Made by a program: the position numbers and the translations under genes | Notes under the pieces: model-generated | Told to the model about the DNA's origin: nothing | The model's input: only the letters and a program-made list of their open reading frames with translations | Databases searched by the model: none | Part shown: positions 1-11,923 of the stretch, piece after piece | Numbering within the stretch: the first letter of the stretch is position 1 | Layout of the letters: every line of letters starts with the position of its first letter | Source of the DNA: Rhizopus arrhizus | Taxonomy: Eukaryota; Mucoromycota; Mucoromycetes; Mucorales; Rhizopodaceae | Assembly: GCA_024220505.1 (NCBI GenBank) | Contig: JAKZZE010000003.1 | Span: 1,488,001 to 1,552,000 of the forward strand | DNA length: 64,000 nt | Direction: 5' to 3'

Positions 1-406
1 TATTTAAGGGAACAAAAAAAGGAGGGCATGTGTATAAAAAGAAAAATCATTGTACCTTAAGCGGGTCATTTTATAAAGAATATATATTAAGGAAAAAGAA
101 AAAGGGGAAGAAAAAAACAAAGATTTAAATAGTGGGAATCATGTACTACTGCTTGGTGGCATGGATGAAAAGGAACAAAAAGACAAACACAAGTATATCG
201 TTACACTGTTATACTCTATTAGAGATTCTCGAAATTTGTTCTTCTACCCCTTCTCCCCCTTTTTTTTTTCTCGCACGGGTCTTATTTCCAAACAGGTTTT
301 CTATTTGCACGGAGTCTAAAGATAGCTTTTAATGAAAAAAAGGTTTTTTGATCTGTGTTTCTTTTTTTTTCTTTTTCTTTTTCTTTCTCTCTTTAACAAT
401 AAAACA
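1..406. other. Upstream region of the secreted-protein gene
   Basis: No gene recognised. The last 150 bases are pyrimidine-rich, with runs of T and CT around 261-272 and 361-392 directly before the ATG at 407, as is common for fungal promoters and 5' leaders. Confidence 0.5.
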
Positions 407-1024
407 ATGAAGTTTAGTTTATTATTGGCATCACTTTCTAGCGCCTTTTACTTTGCTTCAGCAAACCAATTCGAATCATTTCAACTTGTAAAGAGAGATC
501 ACGGCCTCCCTTACAGCACTTTACCTACAACGTCTTGTGCTGTTCCATCATCTTGTAGCAATATCGGTACTAACGTCACCTGTCGTTGTAACGATCAAAT
601 CACTGTTTGTCTCAACAGCAATAACCAGTATTGCTGGGGATCACAAACATTGACCTCAACCTCATGCCCCACCGTTCCAACATCCTGCTCATCCACTTTA
701 ACCGGAACAAACACAACCTGTCTTTGTAACTCCAATAATGTTCTTTGCGTGGACAATGCCAACAATTACTGTTACGGTTCTGTTAGCTCCGGTTCAGTTT
801 CTCTTGCATCCCTTCCTACTGGCGCTTCTACCTCCTCTTCTGCATCTGCTGCAGCTTCATCTGTTGCCGTTACTTCTGCTGGTGCCTCAACAATCAATGC
901 TCCTTCAAATGCTGCTACTGCAACTTCAGCTACTACTTCATCTACTTCTGGATCAAGTCAAATTTCTGTAACATCGATGCTTACATTAGCTTGTGTCATA
1001 GTAGCTTATGTTGCTACCAACTAA
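407..1024 (+). CDS. Secreted Ser/Thr-rich GPI-type protein with two cysteine repeats
   Basis: Single-exon protein of 205 residues. I start at the ATG at 407 because it opens a typical signal peptide (MKFSLLLASLSSAFYFASA); the in-frame ATG at 332 only adds translated 5' leader. A Kex2-like KR lies at about residues 29-30. Two tandem copies of a ~40-residue cysteine module follow, with spacing C-x5-C-x8-C-x-C-x6-C-x7-C and C-x6-C-x10-C-x-C-x6-C-x7-C; each has an N-glycosylation sequon (NVT, NTT). A Ser/Thr/Ala-rich stalk and a C-terminal hydrophobic tail preceded by GSS suggest GPI anchoring. The likely place is the plasma membrane or cell wall. The family is not identified; the wall role is inferred from architecture only. 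Confidence 0.8.
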   Translation: MKFSLLLASLSSAFYFASANQFESFQLVKRDHGLPYSTLPTTSCAVPSSCSNIGTNVTCRCNDQITVCLNSNNQYCWGSQTLTSTSCPTVPTSCSSTLTGTNTTCLCNSNNVLCVDNANNYCYGSVSSGSVSLASLPTGASTSSSASAAASSVAVTSAGASTINAPSNAATATSATTSSTSGSSQISVTSMLTLACVIVAYVATN

Positions 1025-2412
1025 AATCTAGCCTTTTTTATACTCCTTTTATTGTTTTCTCTCCTTTTACAAAACAAATTTTTATATGTTTTATTAAATA
1101 GCATATATAAAGAACAATTTTCACTTGTATAAAAAGAAGAAGAAAAGATATTAACAATAGAGACATATACATAACAATAATATCCATTGAAATCAGTTCA
1201 ATTTATTCGCCAACACAATAAAACATAATGCACTATTTTTAAATTAATTTAAATGAAGTTCCAAGACCAATTTATATTAATTGTATTTAGGAATCAAAGA
1301 AGTTGCTGCTCTCTTACTTTTCCAAAACACAATCACAACTGTATCTCTTTCTTCTTCAAGACACTCCCGTTGCTTTCTTTTCCTTTTCATAAAAGACATA
1401 CCCAATCAATTGACTTATCTTTCTGATCAAAAGAAAAAGCAGAAAATTTCTTTTTCATTTCCAGAATTCAAGTTCGACTGTTCGTGTAACTCATCTTTTA
1501 TTAATATCTTGGTATTTACATCTCTTTGGTCTTGGCTACCACTGACCTTATAGCTTCTCTATTGTACAAATGTTTCATGTTGAGAGAGTGACTAATTTGT
1601 AATCAATTGAACAAGCAGATTCTTTTTAAGCGCGTAAAAGAATGCGTTCAAAACCACTGAGCTCTAACCATTCTTTAGACGCCAAAGTGTTCTTGAATTG
1701 AATTTTTTAAACCAAAGCAAAACCAGAATGTTAATTTTTTTACTTGTCATTATTTGAGATAGACGTTTCTTTTATGGTAAGATGTTATGCCTTATGAAAG
1801 TTTGTGGCATGTCAAAGACAGCTTTTGTGATCGTTTTCTTTAAAACAAACTTTTAATTTATATTAGCCTCACTATTCGACTAAAAAGCTCTAACTTTATA
1901 TGTTTTAGAAACAAAATACTGCGTTTTCAGCACTAATTTGCGGTTTTCTAAAACTCCGATTTAAAGAGAGTTCCTTTTACTGGTTGACCTTTCAAATCAA
2001 CATACTTTATATTGAAACAGGAGACAATGAGCAGCATGCTTTATTATGGAAAGGGCAAGGCGACGTTGTAAATAATCAAAGCAGTGATACAATGAACTTA
2101 AAAAGAAGAAAGTGATTTTTTTGGTTTGCAGAGCTTAATAAGTCTTATTTAGCATTGGCGTTCTGAGTCATCTATCCTTGTTATCAATGATACAAAACTT
2201 GATCAAGAAATGAAAACACTATCTAAAGAGTATTAAGAGAAAAGGCATGAAAAAGACACAGAATTTATACAAACAACCAAAAAAGGCTCTTTTCTGTATT
2301 ATTAAACATAAGCTTTTAAAAATACGCAGACAAACAGAATGACTTGCATTGCCAAATATACAGCTTAAAGATGAACAAGAAAGCTTAAATTAAGGCCCTA
2401 AATGGGGTATTT
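1025..2412. other. Intergenic region without recognised gene
   Basis: AT-rich sequence with short open frames on both strands (for example 1281-1553, plus) that show no family motif. It probably holds the 3' UTR of the secreted protein and old decayed sequence. Confidence 0.5.
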
Positions 2413-2721
2413 GTGGGAAAAAAAAGCTTCCTAATAAAACAAACAGTGAAAGACGTCGGTTACAACACAAGCAGGAGGGATATCTTATTGAATTTCTTGA
2501 TAGGTAACCCGAAAGTAAGAACGAAGAATGCAGTAGATTGTTTGACTGAAACTTTTGAAAATTTCCGTTTAAAAGAGACTGCTATTAGAGAATTTGTATT
2601 GAAAGCGTGTCGTTTGACGATAAAAAGAGTGGTGTTTCACTCTGCTTCTAGAAATGATAAAGAGTCCGGAGGCATTTTAACTGAACAAGACATGTATTTC
2701 CTTAAAAACTATATTTGTTGA
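2413..2721 (+). pseudogene. Tc1/mariner-type transposase fragment
   Basis: A 102-codon open frame whose middle part (LTETFENFRLKETAIREF, then CRLTIKRV) lines up with the pre-catalytic helix-turn-helix region of the broken transposase at 34.44-34.62 kb (LTKSFEGLEIKKSRVAEF, then CNLSIKVV). No catalytic DDE segment follows in the same frame. The next 130 bases can be read as a weak continuation (around 2775-2850) in a shifted frame. It is best explained as a truncated, decayed relic of the same Tc1-like family as the elements at 33.6 and 52 kb. The similarity is visible by eye; orientation and extent are approximate. Confidence 0.6.
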
Positions 2722-3471
2722 TTAATTTGGCTTTGATGTTAATATAATTCCTTGTCTTTCTTGCTCAGCTCGAGACATATCAGCCGTCATTATTGCTCTC
2801 AGTATGTTTGTAGTGATATCGATCACTGGTACCGTAAGCATAGAGTTTAGGGCCTTCTGTTATTTCTTAAAAAAGCTTGTGAAAAAGCATGTGAGCGTAA
2901 AAAGAACCGAAATGTACTGGACAATGACCTATCCAGAAAACATGAGAGATACTTGGTATAAAAACAGTAAATAAATGATTTTTGAGGATCCTTTATGAAC
3001 TTGATTGATGACGAACTTCTCTAGAGGTGATCCTATTGTACTGGACTACCTTATATACATGAATCGGTTACAGCTATACAAGTTCCCGAGCACCGTAAGA
3101 TTACAATGTATCCGAAAAGAAGAACAAAGCCTGCTGGTGAGATCCTATTAAACGTCAAATCAAATTTCAACTGCTGTAAATATAAACATGCAAAAGTCAA
3201 TTGGTCTTTTCTTATCGCTAGTGAGAAAAAAAAAAAGCAATGACTGTATAATAAATTTTGCACTGTTTTGAAGAGTCTAATGATAGATATGTTACAGGAT
3301 AATCAGATGTAATATTACATACTTGGAGCTTTTTATATAAAACAGTACTTGAAACTATACGATGCTTTATAAATAATCTTGAGGGGGGGGAGAGTTTATT
3401 GAGTGAGATAAAGTATAAATGCGTAAAGAAATAAATAGATTCAAATGCGTATATATGGAATGTTGAATGAT
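2722..3471. other. Intergenic stretch with open but unidentified frames
   Basis: Holds several 50-70 codon open frames, for example about 3058-3270 on the plus strand, without recognisable motifs. It may be further transposon debris next to the relic at 2.4 kb. The end closest to 3471 is the 3' flank of the alanine aminotransferase gene and has a G8 run at about 3383. Confidence 0.4.
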
Positions 3472-5198
3472 TTAGTCCTTGTATTTCATCATGAATTCCT
3501 TGTGAAACTGTTCAATATTCTTACAAAGTTTATCAAACAAGGACTCTTCGGGCAAGAAAGAGCATCTGATGTGGAGTGTACCTGGTTCCTGACCAAATCC
3601 AGATCCGGGAACGACGCAAATACCAGTAGCATTCAGTAAGGCCATACCATAAAAGCTATCGGGTGACATGTGAGCCCTCTTGGCTTCTTCGATTGCCTTT
3701 TTCGGGAGTCGGATTTGAGGAAAGAGGTACATGGCTCCCTTGGCATGTTCACAGGTAACACCTTCTAGTCGGTTAAAGCAATCAGCAAGGTGTTGAGCTC
3801 GACGATGGTATGATGTATGAATAGCGTCCACCTCGGCCTTGTACTGAGGATAAGAAGGATCCCCTTTGACAGGTGGGTTTGTCATGAGATCGACCATGAT
3901 CTGTCCTTGTGTGTTGGATCCTGAAAAGATGCAGAATACCTTGTAGAGCTCTTCCATCACTCCAGGATCGATATTGACGCATTCGACATAGCCTCCACGT
4001 CGACCGCATTCACCTACCATCCCCTTAGAGACCGAGTGGAAGGAAAAGAGTTCCTGATGCTGGCTGTACTTGGGGTCCATGGACATGAGCACCTGTTTAA
4101 AACTGTGAAAGGGGTGATCCTTGGGTTGAAAGATATTATCCTGATATACTTCATCTGCCAAGGCAATCATCTTTTCCTCATGACAAAACTGGATAATTTC
4201 ACGAATGTTCTCTTTGGGCAGACACTGTCCGGTCGGGTTGCCAGGGTTGATGACGGCCAAGGCGCGGACGTGAATGTTCTTTTGACGGGCTTCGTTGATT
4301 GATTTCTGGAGACGAGAGAGGTCCAGTGCAAAACTTTTTTTTTCATCCAAGTAATAAGGCACAGGTTCGGCACCCATCATTTGAAGGGCGGCCGTATAGA
4401 TGGGGTATTGTGGAATGGGGATCATGACACCCGTGGTTTGAGGATGATTGGGTTGATGCAGCATTGAAAGCACTCTTTGGATGCCTTCTCCTGCACCTTG
4501 AGTTAAAAAGATGGATTCAGGATCTGCTTTGTATCCATCTCTACGTTCAATGAATTTCGCAATGTTCTTCCGGATGTGATCGATGCCTTGTGCATCAGAA
4601 TAAGCACCCAAGTAGCCAATGTGTTCTAGCAGGGTCTCTGCTCGAGCAATAGCGTCCTCGGGGTAAAGTTTGGATACAATTTCTCTATTTTCTTTTTTTA
4701 GCAAATCTTGATTTTCACAAAGTGAAGCAACCTTATTTTTGTCTGTTAGATCGATTGGTTTTACACTTTCTCTTTTTACCTGTCGGAAGAATGTGATGGG
4801 TTTCTGATTGAATATGTGAGGATTACCGATATTACAGAATATGACATTATCAAATTTAAATCTTCCTGGATCAGTTTTTAATGTCTGTGGTGTAGGGATG
4901 ATAAGTTAAAGGACAGATCTTGTTGTATTTCATACCTTATTGATAACCTCAGCACGAGCAGGCAAATCACCAAGTACAGCATATTCTGCATTTCGAATGA
5001 ATGGATTCATGGTTTCTCTTGTTAATGTCTTGCTTGGTTCAACTAGTTCTATAAACACATATTATTTTATGATGCCTACATAAATCATCTTGATATCCTA
5101 CCCTCAGCTTTTCCTACTAGGGCAGCAGTCGATGACCATCGAGTGCCAAAGAAACGGTTACACTGAATGATTTTTGAACGTGAAATATATTTGATCAT
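3472..5198 (-). CDS. ALT1: Alanine aminotransferase, mitochondrial form
   Basis: PLP enzyme that interconverts alanine and 2-oxoglutarate with pyruvate and glutamate. Three exons, 5198-5102, 5048-4936 and 4884-3472, join in frame to 540 residues, close to the usual fungal length. Exon 1 encodes a basic, Ser-rich N-terminus (MIKYISRSKIIQCNRFFGTR) without acids, typical of a mitochondrial presequence. Then follow the family blocks NAEYAVLGDLPARAEV, CNIGNPHIFNQKPITFFRQV, GAYSDAQG, VINPGNPTGQ, LADEVYQDN and SFHSVSKGM, whose Lys (about residue 357) binds PLP. A T13/A11 homopolymer palindrome lies 22 bp upstream of the start. Start codon chosen because it supplies the presequence and the splice phases fit. 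Confidence 0.93.
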
Positions 5199-6705
5199 GA
5201 TTTTGTTATAGCAAAACTATTTTTTTTTTTTTAAAAAAAAAAAGAAAAGGAAAAGAAGCCAAGTATTTATACAACTTGTTTTAATTTCAAAAAGGCTAGA
5301 CTAAAGCATGTTCATGATGGAACTCTATAGGATAAATAAATTTGGCTTAGTGAAATTTAAAGTTTTAAATGAGTGTGTGAATAGAAGTGATGAATGTGAT
5401 TTGCTAATCATTCATCTTATCTTCCATAAAAAGGAAAGTATCAATTCAGGAACAAAAATGACATCATATATAATTCATGCAAGTTCCCTTCCTTATGAAA
5501 TTCTAAATTCTGGGTACTTTTTATCAAAATATTCTGTGAATAAAGTGGGTTTCTTTTGTATGTAGTTTTTGATAAACACAATTTGTTGGGTTTGAAAGGA
5601 TAAAATGACGCAACTCTGTAGCTTTTTTTAAAATATTACAAAAACGTAAAAATGAGCAAAAAAAAAAAGGTTGATAGTCTAGACGTTTTCTTTAAACACT
5701 GCAAATAAAAACGATCCAACTACTTTTTGTATTTAAAAAGATACTCTTTTTCATACAATCATGAAATAATAACAAAAAAAGAGTTTTTAAATATCTCAAC
5801 TTGGGGAAAACAAGACAATGCCCCCCTGAAACATCCCTACATTTGATTTACCATTTATTTTGAACTTGTCTAAAGCTTATCACTCCCCACATCATTTCTA
5901 CTCGTCATCCACTCCCTCCTTTTTATATTTACCTTGTTGACTTCATTTGCTGACTTTTTTTTTCTTTCTCCACATACAAACATTTGGTGAGACATTAAAA
6001 ATCTTTGTAAAATGTTCCCTTTGGGACTGTATACAACATGAAAAAAGAAACTTTAAGACCGAGTTGATCATTTCCTTATTTAGTATTAGTACTATGCTAA
6101 GATGCACACAATGTACTCCACAAATTAATGCAAATGTTTACAAACATCCAATGTTGATATTTCTTTTAACAATAGAATAAGTTCATCCCATTTATTCAAT
6201 TTGCTTTCTATCATTACAAAATCTATTATTTTCGTATTCTTTAAATACATGTAAATGAAGACGTAGCTCAGTTTCTTTAATGAAAAGGTATACAGAAAAC
6301 TATAAAAGAAGTGTCTCTGTTCACATATGACGCATACAATTCGGAAAAATGATTTCTGTGTAATGTTTTCAAACTTTACAGAAATAAATCTTCATGATTT
6401 TTTTTAAATAAAGTTGAATAAATAGCTTTAGGGAGAAATTTGAAACTTTGTTTTGTAGACTGTGGCAAGTTGCCCTCTCCTTTTTTTTTATTAATTTATT
6501 CAAAGTTGTTTCTTATTGTTTATTCCCACAAGAGAAAGAGAAAGAGAGAGAAAGAGAGAGAGAATGATCAGTGTTTAAAAGTTATTATAAATAAAAAGTG
6601 ATTTAATAAAAAGTAGTACCCAACTCGGTAAGGATGGTCATAGCGGACTTAACCATTGTAAACCCCTCAGGTTACATTAAATAAATAATAAGCAAAAGAT
6701 CTCTT

Positions 6706-6737
<32 letters not shown>

Positions 6738-6869
6738 CTTATTCAAACATCATCTTTTTGATTGAGTGTCTTTGTATCATTTATTTATTTTACTTTAGGA
6801 CACTCTTTCAATCAGATAAACAATCCTTTAACGACCTCTTCTTTAACGACACACACTCTCATTTATATC
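5199..6869. other. Intergenic region, AT-rich, with GA microsatellite and T30 tract
   Basis: No gene recognised over 1.67 kb. A GA-rich microsatellite lies at about 6531-6563 and a T30 run at 6708-6737, followed by a pyrimidine-rich leader before the small ORF at 6870. Open frames at 5308-5565 and 5947-6180 have no motif support. Confidence 0.5.
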
Positions 6870-7160
6870 ATGTCTTCAAACGAATATTTATCAGCTCAAC
6901 AAGATTTTGAATATGAAAATGATTATTTTAACGACTATGACCAAGTCATGGTCGATGCAGTAAACGAAGCCGATTGCCAAGATAATGAAGAACAACAAGA
7001 TGAATACATTATGAATGATAGACTCTTGAAGCTTATTGTTGATGTTCAATCCTATCTTTCAGAAGCACCCACATCTGATTCTCCTCTTTTAGCATTACAA
7101 TACAAAATGTACACTTATCTCAAACAACGTGCTTTGGAAATGAATGATATCTCTGCATAA
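6870..7160 (+). CDS. Small acidic protein, unknown function
   Basis: 96 residues from the ATG at 6870 (MSSNEYLSAQQDFEYE...). The upstream in-frame ATG at 6762 would translate the promoter-like leader, so it is rejected. The first 60 residues are very rich in Asp/Glu/Asn/Gln with several Tyr. The C-terminal ~38 residues look helical (RLLKLIVDVQSYLSE, then ALQYKMYTYLKQRA) and resemble the C-terminus of the protein at 9040 (ALLRLAKETLEYIQS, then QLKSKLYKYC). No known family is recognised. The T30 tract ends 132 bp upstream. A real gene is likely from its clean start, composition and this similarity. Confidence 0.6.
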   Translation: MSSNEYLSAQQDFEYENDYFNDYDQVMVDAVNEADCQDNEEQQDEYIMNDRLLKLIVDVQSYLSEAPTSDSPLLALQYKMYTYLKQRALEMNDISA

Positions 7161-8166
7161 ATATCTCTTTTTTAATGAAATTATGAAAAAAAAAGTAGAA
7201 AACAAGACAAAAAGACAAAAAAAAAAAGCTTGAAGCTATAGTCTCTATTCAATAAAAATTTCTCTTTAACAATCATGAAGTTATTTATAGTCTCAGATAG
7301 CACGTGAACATGCTCTAAACCTGACAGCTCAATAAATAATTCTTAAAAGGCAGTGCTTAATAAAGATTTATTTGGTATTCTTACATGAAAAAACCTCATT
7401 TAATTAAATAACTCTTATTGCTCTGATCAATGCATTTGTATTTCAAGAAAAAAGTTGATACACTATTTATTGTCTGTTTATTTCAGTGAAAATAAAGAGA
7501 GTGAAAACAAGCTTCTTTTTGAAGACGGGAAAAGGAGGAGGATGCATTGTGATACGAAAGCCTTTTGACCAATAAATACGGTGGATTGGATTCAGTGAGG
7601 GCCCTTGCAGTTCATTTTCCGAGAAAGGCCGGAGAATGATCATGTTGGGGTAGATGACCTCAAAAGAACAAGAAACGGCCAAGTTGAGGATTTTATTGTT
7701 TGCGATTGCTAGGCCAAGGAAAGATCTCTTTGGAATAATCCCTCAGTAAAGAATCCTATTCATGTCAATATGGTAGCTTGATGTCACTATGAAGCCATCC
7801 TGTATCCTGTGTTTAGCTTATACTCCAAGATGATGATGCCTGCTGTCTAACAAAGTCTTTCCTGATTCGGTGGCTTCATCCTAAATTGAATCACAAAGTG
7901 ATGTGTTAATTGTATCGCTGCATATTCACGCTAAAGTCAGATGCAGCAAGACCAGAAAGAGATCAAAGATAGATAATCATCGGCTTTGATTCTCAATGGC
8001 TTTTTGCTAGATGCAGTGGATGAACACAACAACAAATAGAATGATTTGTCCAATTTGCAGTATAAACATAATTTGCTTGCAGTTACCCCCAAAAAAAAAA
8101 TATGGCTGAGCATCCATCTTTTCAATCTATTTCATGTCATTCCCACTCGGCGAATTCATAACTTTT

Positions 8167-8202
<36 letters not shown>

Positions 8203-9039
8203 CGCTTGTTTCTGAGGCGTTGTTCATAAAAAGAAAGGCAGCAGACTTGTTCAATGGGGCAAAGGTTTTGAGTGTAACGTGGAGAAATAGAGTTGATAAA
8301 AAGGTGGTGGAGTCAAGGTGATACGAAGGGTTTGGGATGATGTGTGAAGGGGGGAATAGATTAAATGTAGGTAAAATTAGATGTTCATGTAGACCTGATT
8401 GGTTTCTTTTTGTATAAAGAAGGATCCCTTCTCCTCAATTGCAACAAAACTGAAACAAAAACAAGGCATCCGTTGCATTATCTCTTAATCAACAACATCA
8501 AATGTCAATCATGGTTCTCAAGAGCTATGCTTCCATATTAAAACTACCGATAAGTCCCTATTGAGATGATAAAATTGAAAGGGGGTGGAATATTTATATC
8601 TTTACGGCATTAACCGACCCTTTATTTTCTATTTTACTCTATTTCGCCGAATTAAATAAAATTGTGGCACCACTTGTTTATTATTTCATTCCATCGCTTG
8701 AAACAATATAAACAAAAATTTATTTTTCCTCTACTTTCCCCCCCTTAAATTAAACTTTATTAAAGCCAGTGTAGTGAGGTATGAATCATTTTATAAAGAA
8801 AAAGAAAAAGAAAGCAAGAGAGAGAGAAAGAGGATCAAGATGGGAATGAAAAGAGGAAAGGATCGGGACAGTTTAAAGATCATGAGATTTTCTTTAAAAG
8901 CTTATCGCTTGTAGTTTCAAATTGAAAAGTGTGGGGGAATCATAACAATAAAGTACACTTTTCTTTTTTTTTTTTTTTTTTTTTTTTTTCTCTATATTTT
9001 ATACTTTCTCTCTCTTTTTATCCATGTAAATTAATTATA
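7161..9039. other. Intergenic region with A34 homopolymer
   Basis: No gene recognised. An A34 run sits at 8168-8201 and a T26 run at 8964-8989; the second lies 50 bp before the start of the next gene. Short open frames at 7467-7682, 7937-8125 and 8046-8321 have no motif support. Confidence 0.5.
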
Positions 9040-9843
9040 ATGTCTTTATTAGAAAAGAACAGAGTTCCTCTTTTATCAAACTCAATTTTTAATAACAGTG
9101 TAAATAATGCCAGTATCATCTTACGACCTTCACAATCCTCTGTCATCGGTCGTTCTTCAATGCTCAACAACTGGCTTCGTAATCCTTTGGAACATTTAAA
9201 GCAAAGGGCATCATCGGATCGTGCTGGTTCATGGTCAGTGATCAAGTATCAAAAACCAAAGGAATTCAGAATTCAGTTCTTTGTTTGTATGCCTTGTAGG
9301 TTGGATGTCTTGTTTGTTACTTTCAACACAGGCTCTGCTAAATTGTCTTTTCGTAAAGTACAATCCTTATTTTATTCAAGAAAGGTTGTCGTTTGCTGCA
9401 GCAAGGAAGAAGCATTAAAAGACATTATCATTTATTTACATCATCCCATCCTTTACTCACAATTTGGTTCAATTCAAAAATACATACAACAATCGCCCAC
9501 GATACCACATCAATTCAACCCAGCCTGTCATCCATCAAAAGAAAACCCTTTATTAATCGTACCTCAGCAGCCAGTGATTTATGATACGAGTGAACCATGG
9601 AAGATGGAATGTGAACAAAAAGAACGCATTGATTATTATTTATATGAGCCAGATGAAAGCTTAGAAGAAGATTATTCTTCTGCTAATGGAGATGAAATCG
9701 AAGAAGATCCCATGAAAACAGCTCTACTTCGATTAGCCAAAGAAACATTAGAATACATTCAATCTCACCAAGAAGCTACAGATGAATTAAGTCAACTGAA
9801 ATCAAAATTGTACAAGTATTGTTCATCAACCCAAGCCTCTTGA
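9040..9843 (+). CDS. Hypothetical protein with acidic C-terminal helical region
   Basis: 267 residues, apparently one exon, from the ATG at 9040; the earlier in-frame start at 8929 would translate the T26 tract as poly-Phe. The N-terminal half is Ser/Asn-rich and basic, the middle carries a hydrophobic stretch near residues 80-125, and the end is acidic (EPDESLEEDYSSANGDEIEE) followed by a ~38-residue helical segment similar to that of the protein at 6870. Function unknown. An unrecognised intron in the odd central part (around 9280-9310) cannot be excluded. The two proteins may be diverged duplicates that share only the acidic-plus-helix tail. Confidence 0.6.
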   Translation: MSLLEKNRVPLLSNSIFNNSVNNASIILRPSQSSVIGRSSMLNNWLRNPLEHLKQRASSDRAGSWSVIKYQKPKEFRIQFFVCMPCRLDVLFVTFNTGSAKLSFRKVQSLFYSRKVVVCCSKEEALKDIIIYLHHPILYSQFGSIQKYIQQSPTIPHQFNPACHPSKENPLLIVPQQPVIYDTSEPWKMECEQKERIDYYLYEPDESLEEDYSSANGDEIEEDPMKTALLRLAKETLEYIQSHQEATDELSQLKSKLYKYCSSTQAS

Positions 9844-10199
9844 TATCCTTTCCTAAATGAACTATGACTCTTTTATTAAATAAAAATAATTTTATGAAAT
9901 AAAAATTGGATGCAGCAGGTAAATAGATTAAAGTGCTTGCATCATTCTTGCCATGACGACATCACCATGGATACATGTTCATGTAGATCTCTTGTAGTAA
10001 AAACAGTTGCAATTGATACATGATTCTATTCTTAGAATTATATCCATGTTCATGAAATAGTAAAAAGAAAGAAAGAAAAAAAAAAAATAGATAATTCTTA
10101 TCTTACGCTCATTTGACGTAATTGATTTAATATCAGTGAATTAACATGGAACACCTATTTTTTTATTCTTTTTTTTTTTTTTTAAAAAAAAAAAATCAT
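9844..10199. other. Short intergenic region with T15A12 palindrome
   Basis: No gene. T15 (10169-10183) is directly followed by A12 (10184-10195), ending 4 bp before the start codon at 10200: a self-complementary homopolymer block in promoter or leader position. Confidence 0.6.
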
Positions 10200-11375
10200 A
10201 TGCCCGTATCAGAAACATATCGCAATCAAAAAGAAGGAAGCTTTGGTGTTTTGAATTTTCGTGATCTAGGCATTTCTACTGCTGAAAACGCAGAAAATAA
10301 AAAGTACGCTTGAATGAATGCTGAATGATTTCTGATGTTTATTTAGGTATCTGAAAGAAGGACTCATATTTCGGTCGGCTACGTTAGACAACATGAGCCA
10401 AGAGGAAGTGAACGAGTTCATTAGGGCACACAAGATCAAGACTATTTTAGATTTACGTACTGGGTAAGTGAGAGGTCAAGCGAGTTGGGTGTGATTGACA
10501 TAGATTAGAATCGAAGGACAAGAAGGTTTACCGATTGACGAAAGCTTTCCTACAACCGCACTTGACACTGTAAGCAATAGTGATGCCAAAAGATCAAGGT
10601 TTTCAACTCTCACTTCTAGTTAGACCCTTCTGCTCTGTTAAAAGATGATTCTGATCCTGTTCAAAAGACAGAACTAAAGACGACAGGACAAGAAAGTTTA
10701 CGTAAAAAGTATAGAATTGATTTCGCAGGAAAGAACTTTCAACGATATTGTATATTTGCTTCTTGTCCACTTTTGTTAAAATTGTAAGCGTAGGAAATAC
10801 ACTGTGCTCTTTTCTAATCCACATGCGATAGATATATCATCTATCTCGTCTTATTCTGTCAGCGACAGAAGGCTGCTTATGTTATCGGCAAACATGTCTT
10901 GTCCAAGATGGGTGTCAATCAGATGTACAAAGAGTTCGCAGTCTACTGCCAAGCCGAGATCAAGGAGGCCTTGATGGTCTTTACGGATCCCAACAATTAT
11001 CCAATCGAGATTCACTGTACACAAGGCAAGGATCGAACGGGGATGGTGTCTGCGTTCGTCTTGAGTATCGCCGGTGTACCAGAAGATATCATTGTGAGTG
11101 ATTATGCAAAGACGCAAAAGGGATTGGTGCCCGTGTACAGAGAGATGTTGGAAGACGTGAGACGGGCTGGATTATCGGATGATTTCGCGGAAGCTCCACC
11201 ACAGGTAATACGAGTAAAGGATCGTTCATGTATTGATATACAAACATAGTACATGAGGGATCTATTGAGATTTTTAAAAGAAAAGTATGGATCGATCGAT
11301 AGCTATCTGGATACGATTGGGTTTGGAAAACAGTTTCGGGAACGTGTGCGAAAGACTGTTTGTGTAGATGAATAA
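10200..11375 (+). CDS. Tyrosine-protein phosphatase (Y_phosphatase3 type)
   Basis: Six exons, 10200-10303, 10347-10463, 10509-10569, 10620-10783, 10832-11204 and 11250-11375, join in frame to 314 residues. The N-terminus has the family block NFRDLGIS and LIFRSATLDNMS...IKTILDLRTG. The catalytic P-loop is HCTQGKDRTG, giving the Cys-x5-Arg signature (C211, R217). The C-terminal half is helical (GVPEDIIVSDYAKTQKG). This matches the tyrosine/serine phosphatase family found in bacteria and fungi (Pfam Y_phosphatase3), cytosolic, with broad or lipid-like substrates in characterised members. All introns are 43-50 nt with GT...AG ends. The physiological substrate cannot be read from sequence. Confidence 0.9.
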
Positions 11376-11923
11376 AGCTTTCTATTGTTTTTATTATCCC
11401 TCTTTTTGTAACATGGCATTTATTTATAAAAATAACTCAAAAAAAGGGGGAAAGTGAAATCATAAACAGTAAAGACCAAACTATTATTTAATATAAATAA
11501 GTCTGTGTTTATATATTAACAGCTGATGTTTTTTTTTTTTTTTTTTTTAACGGTTATTTTCGTCTTTACAAAAAGATGCAAGTATCTCTTTTATTCATAC
11601 CACGATTTATTTTATTTTTATAATAAATATATCCTGCAGCTATGATAGTCATGGATACAAACCCATTTAAGGCAATCTTCCGAAATATACAGAGTACAAT
11701 TACCTTCTATCAAAAAGGGGAAATAACGAAAGGTTAATTTCCTCTAAAGCGTGTGAGCCTATTTTGTATCAAGATTATATCGACCGTGCTTACGATTGGA
11801 TTAAAAACACTCTTTGCTTCCTTGTTCTCCCGATTCGGAGTTTGCTTTAATGACCCAGTCGAAATGATATAAAAAAAAAAAAAAACTTTTTTTTCTCTTG
11901 ATTTGTATTTTAATGAAAACAAT
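11376..11923. other. Intergenic region
   Basis: AT-rich, no gene recognised. Contains a T-run near 11529-11548 and an A-run at about 11871-11885 followed by T9, close to the start of the next ORF. Confidence 0.5.

Noticed and set aside
6600..6680. Possible structured RNA with short GC-rich segments
   Set aside because: No tRNA arms or snoRNA boxes could be assembled on either strand.
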